The position numbers were made by a program, and so were the translations under genes. From Branchiostoma floridae (lineage: Eukaryota; Chordata; Leptocardii; Amphioxiformes; Branchiostomatidae), in NCBI RefSeq assembly GCF_000003815.2, contig NC_049981.1, positions 24,894,305-24,915,218 of the forward strand: a stretch of DNA of 20,914 bases, read 5' to 3'. Within the stretch, counting starts at the first letter, position 1. The number at the start of each line of letters is the position of its first letter. The notes beneath the pieces were generated by a model that did not search any database, was not told the DNA's origin, and was given only the letters and a program-made list of their open reading frames with translations. Shown here piece after piece: positions 1 through 7,492 of the stretch.

Positions 1-340
1 AGGAATGTGGTGATAAGGCACGCTCGTACCCAGCGCCGTGAAGAAGCCATAGGTTTAGATTGTCACAATTCCCCTACAGCCGAACAAAATACACAGTTGT
101 CATTTTATTTAGTGTTGTGTGTGTCTCAACCTTGGTCTCAACTCAAAAAAAGCCATGTGACCTTATTAGAAGTTTGAAACCACATTGCACCAAATTACCT
201 GCCGACCTTTTCAGTGGTATTACGCACGTAATACGTTTCCTTGACGTACACGGTATACCATTACAAGTAATAGATATATTTTCATACTATTTATAAGCCA
301 AGAGCCTTCGCCTTTGCATGTGCAGTAACATTGAAAGGAT
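1..340. other. No recognisable gene
   Basis: Only short open frames occur here and none resembles a known protein. A small inverted repeat (GTATTAC, 4-nt loop, GTAATAC) lies near 218-235. I see nothing else to annotate. Confidence 0.5.
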
Positions 341-1069
341 TCAATATAAACCATACAGATTTTTATCAAAGTTCACAGAATTTTTTTTTATTCGTCCATT
401 AGCAGAGACATACAAACATATTTCAATGCTAGTCTTCCTGGACTTAAAATACACAAATGACAACGTTGCACATACAGATACAATTATATACAGTGCAAAC
501 AATAAGTACATACAATTATTTACAATGAAAGTCGTTCCATGTGGATATGGCTCTGTTCTCTTCATAGCGTTAGTCCTTGATTTTGGTAGTCTGTATGTTT
601 GATGTGTGGCATAACGTGTCCTGTAGCTGTGTTGTTGTGTGACCGGATTCAGGTGGTTGTAGAGCACTGCAGATTGCTGTGTTGTGACGATCCTCTGGAA
701 CTGAGACATAGTGCGGGCTAGTAACCTTTGTTTAACAGTTTGCCATGACAGAGACGTGTGAAGCTGTTGTACCGGGGTTTTGAAGTCACAGTTCAGAACC
801 AGTCGTGCTGCTTTGTTTTGCATGACTTGAAGTAACTCAATGTTCTTCTGTGAGGTGGCGGACCAGACTGGGGAGCAGTAATCAAGGTGCGATAGCGTAA
901 GAGCTTCGACACATGTCGCTGGAAACATAGTAGAAATTAGCCAAAGAGACAGATAACATGCCAGATTAGTTAGCCGGCCGGAAAGTGCAGTTGTCGCCAA
1001 TTGTACATTGTTGTGGAGCCTTGTAGATAAATGCGCGGTGGCACGACGCGTGGATCGTAATGTGGTCAA
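341..1069 (-). pseudogene. 3' fragment of a CR1/L2/Jockey-like LINE (reverse transcriptase C-terminus)
   Basis: The minus-strand frame encodes the region just after the reverse transcriptase catalytic core of a non-LTR retrotransposon. Visible family signatures are SHLDYCSPVWS (about residues 60-70) and VMQNKAARLVL (about 82-92), which in CR1/L2/Jockey-type ORF2 proteins form the thumb and C-terminal part. The catalytic YxDD block and the endonuclease are absent, so this is a 5'-truncated copy, as LINE insertions usually are. The frame runs on through what should be the 3' UTR, so its last 60 or so residues are probably not protein. The true 3' terminus is probably near 425-430, where the minus strand reads CCAGGAAGACTAGCATTG, a CR1-like tail. 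A plus-strand frame over 318-602 is an antisense shadow. The element is presumably dead. I am sure of the LINE origin and less sure of the clade. Confidence 0.8.
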
Positions 1070-1224
1070 ATTCTTCTCGCGCAGTTACGTTCTTCCTAGG
1101 TAATTGTATGATCGGAAATTGATGCAATGTTGGAAAACATTTGGCATGTCGTGACAGAACCAATCGTTAGCGATCTTTTCTGCATCACGACAGCGGGACT
1201 TTGCAAGACACATAAATGGCTATC

Positions 1225-1289
1225 TCATCAGAAATGCTCCCAGTTGGCTATCGTACGATGATCGTAAACAAAATGTGACCGGATCCCAA
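1225..1289 (-). repeat. Terminal-inverted-repeat end of a MITE-like element
   Basis: Read on the minus strand, the sequence starts GGGATCCGGTCACA and continues to ATCATCGTACGAT. The same layout, GGGGCCGGTCACACA then CATCGTCGTACG, occurs on the plus strand at about 7309-7350. Two separated, diverged copies of one terminal motif suggest ends of the same non-autonomous DNA transposon family. I could not find the matching opposite end with confidence, so its inner limit is unknown. Confidence 0.4.
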
Positions 1290-1439
1290 GTCAACATCAT
1301 AGTGTGCCCTTAAACCTATCACGTACTATATTATACAGTCTTTTATGTTCTGCTGACAACATAGGACGCAAGACTTGTGCCCCGTTCCCATCCGCACACG
1401 TCAGAGACGTCGATTAATGGTCAGGTTAGCATACACGGG

Positions 1440-1752
1440 ATCAATAGGTCACGAGTTCGATTCCTGGCTTGGCGTTGCGTCTTCGAGAAAGGTACTTAAC
1501 ACGACTTCCCTTTCTCCACTCAGGTAGAAATGGGCACTTGACTTCGGTGGGTGGAGGAGTTGAGTGGGGGCGTCCAATATGTACCCAAGACACAAAGATT
1601 AACAACCACCTGCTCCGACAGCCACAAAATGGCTTGAATGGGACCTTAGCATTTTAAACATGGCGGGTAATGGATGGACTTCACCTTCCAAAACAGTGCT
1701 CAAGGCACAGTAGATTAACAACCTCTGTGCCTACAGCCTCTGTAGGCACAGA
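1440..1752 (+). mobile_element. tRNA-derived SINE, copy 1, with duplicated tail
   Basis: A near-consensus RNA polymerase III B box, AGTTCGATTCC, is at 1454-1464. It is followed by a body shared with the copy at 14970-15190: a CTTCGG/CTTCAG GTTGG-type segment, a G-rich stretch, then GTACCCAA and a CCTGC-CC-ACAGCC block at similar distances from the B box (about 125 and 115 bp). The upstream A box is degenerate. Within the tail the phrase AGATTAACAACC occurs twice (about 1597 and 1712), each followed by a related CTG..C..ACAGCC segment, so the 3' part appears duplicated. The B box plus shared body identifies a SINE rather than a functional tRNA gene, because no cloverleaf can be drawn. I do not know the family name. 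Confidence 0.65.
1725..1751. repeat. Perfect 12-bp hairpin in SINE tail
   Basis: CTGTGCCTACAG (1725-1736) is followed by CCT and then its exact reverse complement CTGTAGGCACAG (1740-1751). It lies in the second copy of the SINE tail. A 12-bp perfect stem with a 3-nt loop would extrude or fold readily. It probably arose by local inversion-duplication of the tail motif. Confidence 0.85.
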
Positions 1753-1753
1753 C

Positions 1754-2178
1754 CGGGGGACCGGAAAAAAGCGGTCGATTTGGACAGGTGGTCGCTGAGA
1801 AGAGTATCGACTCAAAACATGCCCGATGAAAAGTATAAATGGTTTCCGTTGTGTTTAATAGCAAATAGCAAGCACACTGCACGAACGCAAAGAAGCGAGG
1901 TCTTTTTTATATGTCAAATACAACACGCACACTGTAAACTGTGAATTTAACCCCAAAATCCGACACAAACTGGCCGATTTTGGCACAAAATCGCGCTAGT
2001 TATCATAAAAAATTTGAAAATGATGCGGTCGTTATAGGTCCCAATTTGGGCCGGTCGCGGTCGCGTTGGCCAGGTGGTCGTTGAGAAAAGGTCGCTTAAT
2101 GCTTACGTCAATGGGAAAATAATTCGGGACCGAGAAAAAGCGGTTGAAATGGCCAGGTGGTCGCTGAGAAGAGGTGGT
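1754..2178 (+). repeat. Three diverged copies of a ~40-50 bp unit
   Basis: A unit resembling GACCGGAAAAAAGCGGTCGA followed by TGGCCAGGTGGTCGCTGAGAAGAG occurs at about 1754-1805, 2051-2090 and 2127-2178. The core CAGGTGGTCG-TGAGAA is common to all three. The first two are separated by about 245 bp of unrelated AT-rich sequence and the last two by about 37 bp. The third copy runs straight into the LINE 3' end, so the units may belong to a larger composite repeat. Confidence 0.65.
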
Positions 2179-2590
2179 CGCTCGGGCAGGTTTGACTGTA
2201 CTAAAATTCTCCGTGACCAGAGGTTTTGTCCATTCTGCCCAAACGAGATCGACGATGAACGACGCTTTGTTATGGATTGTTCTCGATATAATGATAAATG
2301 CACAGATCTGTTCACATTACTTTCCGCTTGCTATGAAAAATTTGCTACTCTCTTTTCGATAGATAAACTCAACTACAATCTGGGAGGCGATAATCCTCAC
2401 TGTGCACAAGTAGGCAAATATATCCACGGATGTTTATACCGTAGAACCAATAGTTTAAACGACATGCTAGACCATATATGTTGATGTATTCATACCTATG
2501 AATATCCATATATGTGTGTTTATTTGTACTGTAATTAGGTGTTATACACTAGTCGCTGTACTTTTGTCGTGTCGATAAAGATTATTATTT
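2179..2590 (+). pseudogene. 3' end of a LINE: C-terminal CCHC-like domain and 3' UTR
   Basis: The open frame to 2484 encodes the extreme C-terminus of a non-LTR retrotransposon ORF2. It carries a CPFC pair (about 2227-2238), then DDERRFVMDC, the C-x2-C-x(n)-H-x4-C zinc-knuckle-like motif common at LINE ORF2 C-termini. The usual histidine is replaced by arginine here (ERRF in place of E-H-F), consistent with a decayed copy. The 3' UTR (2485-2590) ends TTGTCGTGTCGATAAAGATT and ATTATTT, a typical LINE terminus. The open frame begins at 2074 inside the adjoining repeat unit, so its first 35 residues are not LINE protein. There is no reverse transcriptase core. It is unrelated in sequence to the minus-strand LINE at 341-1069. 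Confidence 0.75.
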
Positions 2591-2811
2591 AAGCTGGCGT
2601 GTAATGAGAAGTGTTAAATAGAGCGTCGCCTGTTTCAATGACATTACATGGAACTCTATACAATACCCTTGCCTATCTTAAGCTTTTAATTTGTTCCTTG
2701 CAGTTGCCAGATTCAATTTTCCACACCGCGGGTGAGATACTTTGTCAGGGAATGATATAGATTGCTGGACAGGGGAAGGAGGTGATTCTTAAGATATGTG
2801 CTGCTCATCAA

Positions 2812-2842
<31 letters not shown>

Positions 2843-2930
2843 TTCTGTGTGTTGCTTGCTAACTTGCTAACTATTAACATTAAAGATGTCCTCCATTATT
2901 AATGAAAATTTATTTAAAGCTTAAGAGTTA
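2591..2930. other. Non-coding, with a (TG)n microsatellite
   Basis: The only structure seen is a (TG)12-13 run at about 2818-2842, followed by an imperfect TG tail to about 2852. Confidence 0.85.
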
Positions 2931-3251
2931 AGGGCACAACCCGCCGTACGTGCTAATACGTGCTGTCTACGTGCCAAAACGTGGGCAATCTTTTGGGAGC
3001 CGTAAGTGGTAAGTACCGCCTCCGTACGATCTCCGTAGGGAATCCGACGGATTTTGGAGCACGCATCACGCCGTAGAACTTTACGTGCAGGCAAAACTTT
3101 GTGTGCCATAGGGCTGCGGATTCGCCCGCGCACGTGTCAGTACAGGCGACGCGTCTGTCCTGTACAGCCTGAACGTTTTCAGAAATACGTGGCGGACGTG
3201 GGTTCCCAAAATAACGTACGGACAAATTGCACGTACAGCGGGTTGTGCCCT
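2931..3251. mobile_element. Complete 321-bp MITE with 23-bp terminal inverted repeats
   Basis: The left end AGGGCACAACCCGCC (2931 onward) and the reverse complement of the right end (up to 3251) match over 23 bp with one mismatch, both continuing GTACGTGC. The dinucleotide TA flanks both sides (2929-2930 and 3252-3253), consistent with a TA target-site duplication as in Tc1/mariner-like elements. A TTA/TAA (PIF/Harbinger) duplication cannot be excluded, because the left flank is TTA and the right end can be read as CCC then TTA. The interior is unusually rich in ACGT and CGTACG-type motifs and GC-rich relative to its surroundings. The overlapping short frames on both strands have no protein resemblance. 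Non-autonomous, with no transposase. Confidence 0.85.
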
Positions 3252-3253
3252 TA

Positions 3254-4020
3254 GCTTAAAGTTCATATGCGAGGCTAATTGCAGGTACATGGTGGAAAAA
3301 TGGGAGACATGTATGTGATGAATGTCAATGAACAGTGATAAATATTATTGTAAAAAGAGGCTACTCAAATCGTAGTGTTGACGAAAAGCGAGTAAGGCCC
3401 GTCAAATAGGACAGCACCTGTAGACATGCCATACTCGAAAGAGTGACTATCCGTCATCACTGTTGAATATTTGTAAACGGGTAGGGTTTCACTTCTTAAT
3501 TATTCAGAATTGGACAACTATGTCAGATTGATCGTATGGCATGGCCTTCATGAATTTAGTCAGGTGATAACAAAAAATACAGATAGACGCACCATATTTC
3601 TCCATGGTTTCTGTATTTCAAATCCACCAGATGGGTAACTGACAGAGTAACATAAATATCGATCTGTTAAAGCCCCGAAATGTATCATAACATAACGTTA
3701 TCGATAAAACCTTCTTAACAAGAACAATACCGGTGACATAAGGGTTTTACGCGAACGGGCTTTGCTTTTTATGGGCTCTTCGAACCATCGTTACGAATTT
3801 GATATACTAGTATGGCTGCATTGATGTGTTATATGTTATATCTCAATAGGTCATTACACGCCTGGCATTAACCTGTTTTCACAGATAAAATAGACGGGTG
3901 ATATGAACTAAATTGCTAGCACCTAAATATGAAAAACGATGTACACGTGCTTGGCAGTCTTTAAACACTTTCTTGGACCTAAAAGGAATATAAAGAGGTA
4001 AAATTTGCAAACGACATTTG
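3254..4020. other. AT-rich non-coding stretch
   Basis: No open frame with protein character, no terminal repeats and no RNA signals were recognised. Confidence 0.5.
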
Positions 4021-4120
4021 TATTGTCCTTGTCTTTGTCAGCAGGGCTAGTAAAACCCTTTGTACAAGCCAAGGGCTAGTGGGGCATCCTTGGGTGAACA
4101 GTCAAAACAATAAATAAATA
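4021..4120 (+). repeat. Probable retroposon 3' tail
   Basis: The sequence contains CCAAGGGCTAGTGGGGCATC and TTGGGTGAACAGTC and ends in an A-rich run with two AATAAATA motifs near 4108-4120. This is how several LINE or SINE 3' ends look. There is no coding part, so the family cannot be named. Confidence 0.35.
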
Positions 4121-4673
4121 CATGAAATATGCAAACGACTAAAGTTTGCTTAAATACCGTTAGGGCCTGATCGCAGTTATGTGTCGTGCGATTGAGGCAT
4201 TCTTGGGATAGCCATGTATGTGTCTTGAAAATTTAGCTGTCTTGTTACGGAAAATAACGTCTTAGATCCTTGGTGGAGGTTGATTTGTAACTTTTGATTG
4301 GAAATTTAACCTAATCAAATGCGTGCGACGACCAACGACAATTGTAATCCATCTTAGTGAGACGAGTTCGATCGTTACATCTGCTTGGAGGTAAGACCCA
4401 CTCATGTTATCTGCGTCCTGTTTATCTAGTCTCAGTGATTCGGACAGAGACGCGAAGCAGTGCTCTGCCTCGGAGTCAAACACGCCGTACACGTTTCGCA
4501 CTTGCTTATCACATTCCTTACGTGCAGTCCTGCTTTATTTGATGTCTACCAGACTTCGCGGGGACGCCAATGATTTACGCATCCGTCTGCCTAGAGACCG
4601 TGTGCTTCACTTGACATGGTCTCTTGCATGAGAAATGCCATTCTTGCTCCTTATTTGGTACGAAAACGTCCCC
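4121..4673. other. Non-coding, upstream of the promoter candidate
   Basis: Short open frames exist on both strands at 4262-4631 but overlap one another and resemble nothing I know. A regulatory role for the region next to the promoter is possible but not shown by sequence. Confidence 0.4.
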
Positions 4674-4830
4674 CATTGGCTAGAACGAAGAATATGGTTG
4701 GGTTTCAGTGACGTCATGAACGCTTGATATCTCGTTCCAAAGCCACGCGAGATCTGAGATCTAGAGGGCTGTCCCAACGGTATATACGTGAGTGTATAAA
4801 GCACAGACTTCGCATTGGCTTTTCAGTAAG
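4674..4830 (+). promoter_or_regulatory. Candidate RNA polymerase II core promoter (CCAAT, CRE, TATA, Inr)
   Basis: Four classical elements are in order. An inverted CCAAT box (ATTGG) is at 4675-4679. A full palindromic cAMP-response element, TGACGTCA, is at 4709-4716. A TATA box, TATAAAG, starts at 4795. An initiator-like TCAGTA has its A at 4825. TATA to Inr is 30 bp, the expected spacing. A second ATTGG lies at 4813-4817. The putative transcript soon reaches a strong splice donor (4929), and the only certain gene downstream on this strand is the receptor exon at 6426. I infer that this could drive the receptor and that the CRE would make it responsive to CREB-type factors. Start-site data are lacking, and a chance match of short motifs is possible. 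Confidence 0.5.
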
Positions 4831-4928
4831 TTGGAGAACGAGGCATTGTCCTGTCATCTTTGCCTGGTGGACGGCACAGGATTTTTCCAGCTCGGGTAAT
4901 TCATTTTCATTTTTTGTCAGATCTCATG
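4825..4928 (+). other. Candidate non-coding first exon
   Basis: It begins at the inferred initiator A and ends at ATG followed by GTAAGT (4929-4934), which closely matches the metazoan donor consensus. An ATG is the very last codon of the exon, so what it starts depends on the exon it is joined to. A weaker donor (GGTAATT near 4895) and an internal acceptor-like TTTTTTGTCAG ending at 4920 offer alternatives. If it belongs to the receptor gene, the leader intron spans about 1.4 kb. Confidence 0.35.
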
Positions 4929-5359
4929 GTAAGTTCACGGCGTGAAACATGTGTGTGGGTGAGATGGAGTATTAACCAAATGCTGCCCTTGTGAGGTATG
5001 GGCCTCATGTGTCCTACACCGGTCCGACCATTACATGTATTGACGTACGAACATCTATCACTATAACAATCTACGTGCATATCCCTGTCAGGGGGAAGTG
5101 GGCAACGTGTTAGCTTTTCAGCCGCTAGCAGATAATATTGAACTAGAGAGGAATTCTCCTGGCTCACGCCAACAGTCTGGCGTTTCCGTTGCAGGGAAAG
5201 GTGATCCTGTAGCTAACGAGGCCAGTCATCTGCGTGTGTACATATTACTGTTGAGCGACGCTTACCATGGGAAAATCTAGATCTATATTATCCAGTATCA
5301 AATGAAACATTTTAAGGGACAGTTTTCAGGGAAAATGCGTCTTGTTTTCTCCCCCACAG

Positions 5360-5491
5360 TGAGCAGACCCTCGTGTGCAAACAGGAGACATATGGTGCCG
5401 TCTTGTAAGACGGAAGACCTTTCAATTAACTGTGCTCCGGTGTGAGGCGAAGCGACGAAAGGTGGTTTCAAGAATCCTCGGCATTCTGAAG
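5360..5491 (+). other. Candidate second leader exon
   Basis: A strong acceptor (CTTGTTTTCTCCCCCACAG ending at 5359) and a fair donor (CTGAAG then GTCAGT at 5492) bound 132 bp. The interval has stops in all useful frames joining to the receptor, so it would be 5' untranslated. Joined to the preceding candidate exon, its terminal ATG would meet TGA at once, a minimal upstream frame. A further 17-codon upstream frame starts at an ATG near 5391. Part of this interval is duplicated across the gap at 5523-5622. This is inference from splice signals only. Confidence 0.3.
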
Positions 5492-5522
5492 GTCAGTGTG
5501 CTTTTCTATGCGAAGGGTTTGT
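5418..5522 (+). repeat. Left copy of gap-flanking duplication
   Basis: These 105 bases recur at 5623-5726 after exactly 100 Ns. The copies are identical except for a single missing A near the start of the right copy. Confidence 0.95.
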
Positions 5523-5622
5523 NNNNNNNNNNNNNNNNNNNNNNNNNNNNNNNNNNNNNNNNNNNNNNNNNNNNNNNNNNNNNNNNNNNNNNNNNNNNNN
5601 NNNNNNNNNNNNNNNNNNNNNN
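5523..5622. other. Assembly gap of 100 N
   Basis: Exactly 100 Ns, a default size used for gaps of unknown length. Because both sides carry the same ~105 bp, the gap probably marks two overlapping contig ends that were not merged, so no sequence may be missing here. Confidence 0.9.
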
Positions 5623-5726
5623 CCTTTCATTAACTGTGCTCCGGTGTGAGGCGAAGCGACGAAAGGTGGTTTCAAGAATCCTCGGCATTCTGAAGGTCAG
5701 TGTGCTTTTCTATGCGAAGGGTTTGT
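5623..5726 (+). repeat. Right copy of gap-flanking duplication
   Basis: Matches 5418-5522 with one single-base deletion, located at the very edge of the contig where base quality is usually poorest. Unique sequence resumes with AATTAGTTTT. Confidence 0.95.
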
Positions 5727-6352
5727 AATTAGTTTTAGGGGATATTAGCTAGCATTCTTGTTAATATACTCATAACAACTGTCCTATATGTAACCGTTGG
5801 TGTCTTGCCCTGAAAGAGAATCTGTATTGTTTACTTGGTGTACTGGAGAAGAAAAAGACATATTTTCCGCAGTGGAGTAAAAAGAAGATAAGTAAAAACA
5901 AACAATAACACAAGATAAAGATCATGAACTTAGATAAACTTTTGGCGCCATCCTATTTCAACAACTACGGGAAAGTAGATCCTTCAGATAAAAAAGGGTT
6001 GAAATTGTCCGTATTGTGGCAGTGTCACTGTATGCGGTCAGGGTTTTGAATGCAAATATTTTATTTATTGAATATATCGTCACTGTATACGGCCTGTGGT
6101 TCTAGTGTCAGAAGAATGCATGACAAGTTGTATTGGGTGTCACATAGGTGTGGAAATAAGGTTTTGACTTTGTGACTGTTGTTTTGCTTTCGCACTTGTC
6201 TGTCGACATGACTGGTGACACGAAAATGTGGCAAAGCAAACTTTTAAAACGGAGTGTTGTTCTTTCGCGTTATCTCGATAACATAAAACACCATTGGATC
6301 AAACCAACGGCTAGACCTGAACTAAACCTGAATTTCTTACCTTATTTTGCAG
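5727..6352 (+). other. Putative leader intron ending in a splice acceptor
   Basis: AT-rich and non-coding. The phrase GTCACTGTATGCGGTC at 6024 recurs as GTCACTGTATACGGCC at 6079, a small imperfect direct repeat, and an octamer motif ATGCAAAT lies at 6050-6057. The end, TTTCTTACCTTATTTTGCAG (to 6352), is a good polypyrimidine tract plus AG acceptor, placing an exon start at 6353, 73 bases before the receptor ATG. Confidence 0.6.
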
Positions 6353-6425
6353 AGTCTTAAGCATGGTGCGGTGGTAGCGCTGACGGTAGCGCTGGTGGTA
6401 GCGCTAGCTACCTTTGACGTTCAGC
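6353..6425 (+). promoter_or_regulatory. Receptor 5' leader with 12-bp tandem repeat and upstream frames
   Basis: GGTAGCGCT occurs three times at an exact 12-base period (6373, 6385, 6397), each holding the palindrome AGCGCT. A 4-codon upstream frame, ATG GTG CGG TGG TAG, lies at 6363-6377. If the donor at 4929 is joined directly to 6353, the ATG at 4926-4928 opens a 29-codon frame that crosses the receptor start and stops at 6437-6439. Both would be expected to reduce receptor translation. The receptor frame itself has an in-frame TAG at 6405-6407, so translation cannot begin further upstream in that frame. Confidence 0.6.
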
Positions 6426-7259
6426 ATGGACGATTTTGATCTGGACAGTCTTTTGGAGTCTTTTGCCACTGGCGACTTGCCAACGTTAGACACAGACTAT
6501 GGCTACAACATATCGTCTCAAGACATTAATACATACGTAAATAATATCTCGGACAAGGTCTTTCGTAAGTTCTACAACTACGAGACTCTGAAAGTATCTT
6601 CAAACGCCCAAATTGCCCTCATTCTCGTCTACGGACTTGCAACATTCCTGTCTCTCGTAGGGAACTCCTGCGTAGTTGTCGTACTGACTTTTGTCTCACA
6701 GAAATGGACGGAGCTGAACATTTTCCTAGTGAATCTAGCCATCGCGGACTTGACGATGGCTCTCTTCTGTATTCCCTTCACCTTCACGGAGGTCATGCTA
6801 CAGGACTGGATGTTCGGGGAGACCATGTGTCCTGTAGTCAGGTTCACTCAAGTCCTGTCCGTATCAGTCAGCATCTACATCCTGCTGGCTATAGGGATAG
6901 ATAGATACTACGCAGTAGTTCATCCCTTGAAGATACGGGTGACCCGCTCCCGGGCTAAGATGGTCGTGGTGGTGATTTGGATCGTGTCCACAGCTCTGGC
7001 CTCAGTACAACTCGCTGTTTCTCGGACCTATCCCTACTTCTGGGACGGTCTGGTCTACGAAAGATGCGACGAGATCAAGTGGCCCAACACCAAGTGGCAG
7101 TTGGTGTACACGCTGTCGCTCCTCGGGGTGACCTACGTGATTCCGCTCATCCTGCTGTGCGGGGCCTACATCGGCATCGGGCTGAAGATGTGGGGGAGGC
7201 GGGCGCCGGGCAACTCCAACCGGCGGTGGGACCAGCAACACGAGCGAACAAAGAAAAAG
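6426..7259 (+). CDS. Class A GPCR, GPR19-like, 5' coding exon (TM1-TM5)
   Basis: This 278-codon exon encodes the N-terminal part of a rhodopsin-family seven-helix plasma-membrane receptor. The extracellular N-terminus (residues 1-60) is acidic with sequons at N28 and N40. TM1 contains G79-N80. TM2 contains NLAIAD with D108, followed by W128-M-F-G in loop 1. C135 and C214 would form the conserved disulfide. TM3 ends in D159-R-Y, TM4 has W185, and TM5 has P240 and Y248. The best family match I recognise is GPR19: the TM3 to loop 2 segment IYILLAIGIDRYYAVVHPL, then K-RVTRSRAK, parallels human GPR19 closely, as does the R-TK-K segment before TM6. Adropin has been proposed as a GPR19 ligand in mammals; no ligand can be inferred here. 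ATG 6426 is the first in-frame start after a stop. The exon ends AAG then GTAAGG in phase 0, so TM6-TM7 are missing from this exon. Another peptide GPCR subfamily remains possible. Confidence 0.85.
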
Positions 7260-7308
7260 GTAAGGTACACGTGTCCAAATTTATCTTGTCTTTGTTATGT
7301 GGTCAGGG
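7260..7308 (+). other. Splice donor and intron start of the receptor gene
   Basis: GTAAGG at 7260-7265 follows AAAAAG, a strong donor placed in intracellular loop 3 just before where TM6 should begin. Reading through gives about 36 residues unlike any receptor, ending at 7367, which supports a real intron. Confidence 0.75.
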
Positions 7309-7356
7309 GCCGGTCACACAATTCGTCCCATCGTCGTACGGTCGTCGTACGACCAT
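7309..7356 (+). repeat. MITE-like terminal repeat in receptor intron
   Basis: Begins GGGGCCGGTCACACA and continues through CATCGTCGTACGGTCGTCGT, a near-palindromic stretch. It matches the minus-strand end at 1225-1289. No partner end (TGTGACCGGCCC type) was found to the right, so the element is truncated or very diverged. Confidence 0.4.
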
Positions 7357-7399
7357 GCATTCCTTGAAACGTGGTGCATCTGCCGCATAGAATTCATCT

Positions 7400-7492
7400 G
7401 TTTTGTTACGGGATAGGCTCTCTAATACATTTAATAGTTGTTGCCATATATTGCACCATCTACAAATGTCGTGCAATAAAGTTCTCTATATC
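7400..7492 (+). repeat. Possible LINE 3' tail
   Basis: Ends AAATGTCGTGCAATAAAGTT, closely resembling the LINE termini at 2562-2590 (TTGTCGTGTCGATAAAG) and 15636-15668 (TTGTTGTGCCATAAAG). There is no coding part, so it is only a tail. Confidence 0.45.

Noticed and set aside
318-602. 94-codon plus-strand frame
   Set aside because: It is antisense to the minus-strand LINE 3' UTR and has no protein resemblance.
1440-1520. Functional tRNA gene suggested by a B box (also at 15015)
   Set aside because: No acceptor-stem or anticodon-stem pairing can be made and the A box is degenerate; both sit in a shared SINE body.
5098-5280. 60-codon plus-strand frame in the leader region
   Set aside because: No ATG start, no recognised motif and no flanking splice pair.
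5375-5728. Open frames spanning the 100-N gap
   Set aside because: They come from the duplicated contig ends and undefined bases.
6629-7390. Other open frames inside the receptor exon (both strands)
   Set aside because: They are shadows of the receptor frame, which has continuous family motifs; the alternatives have none.
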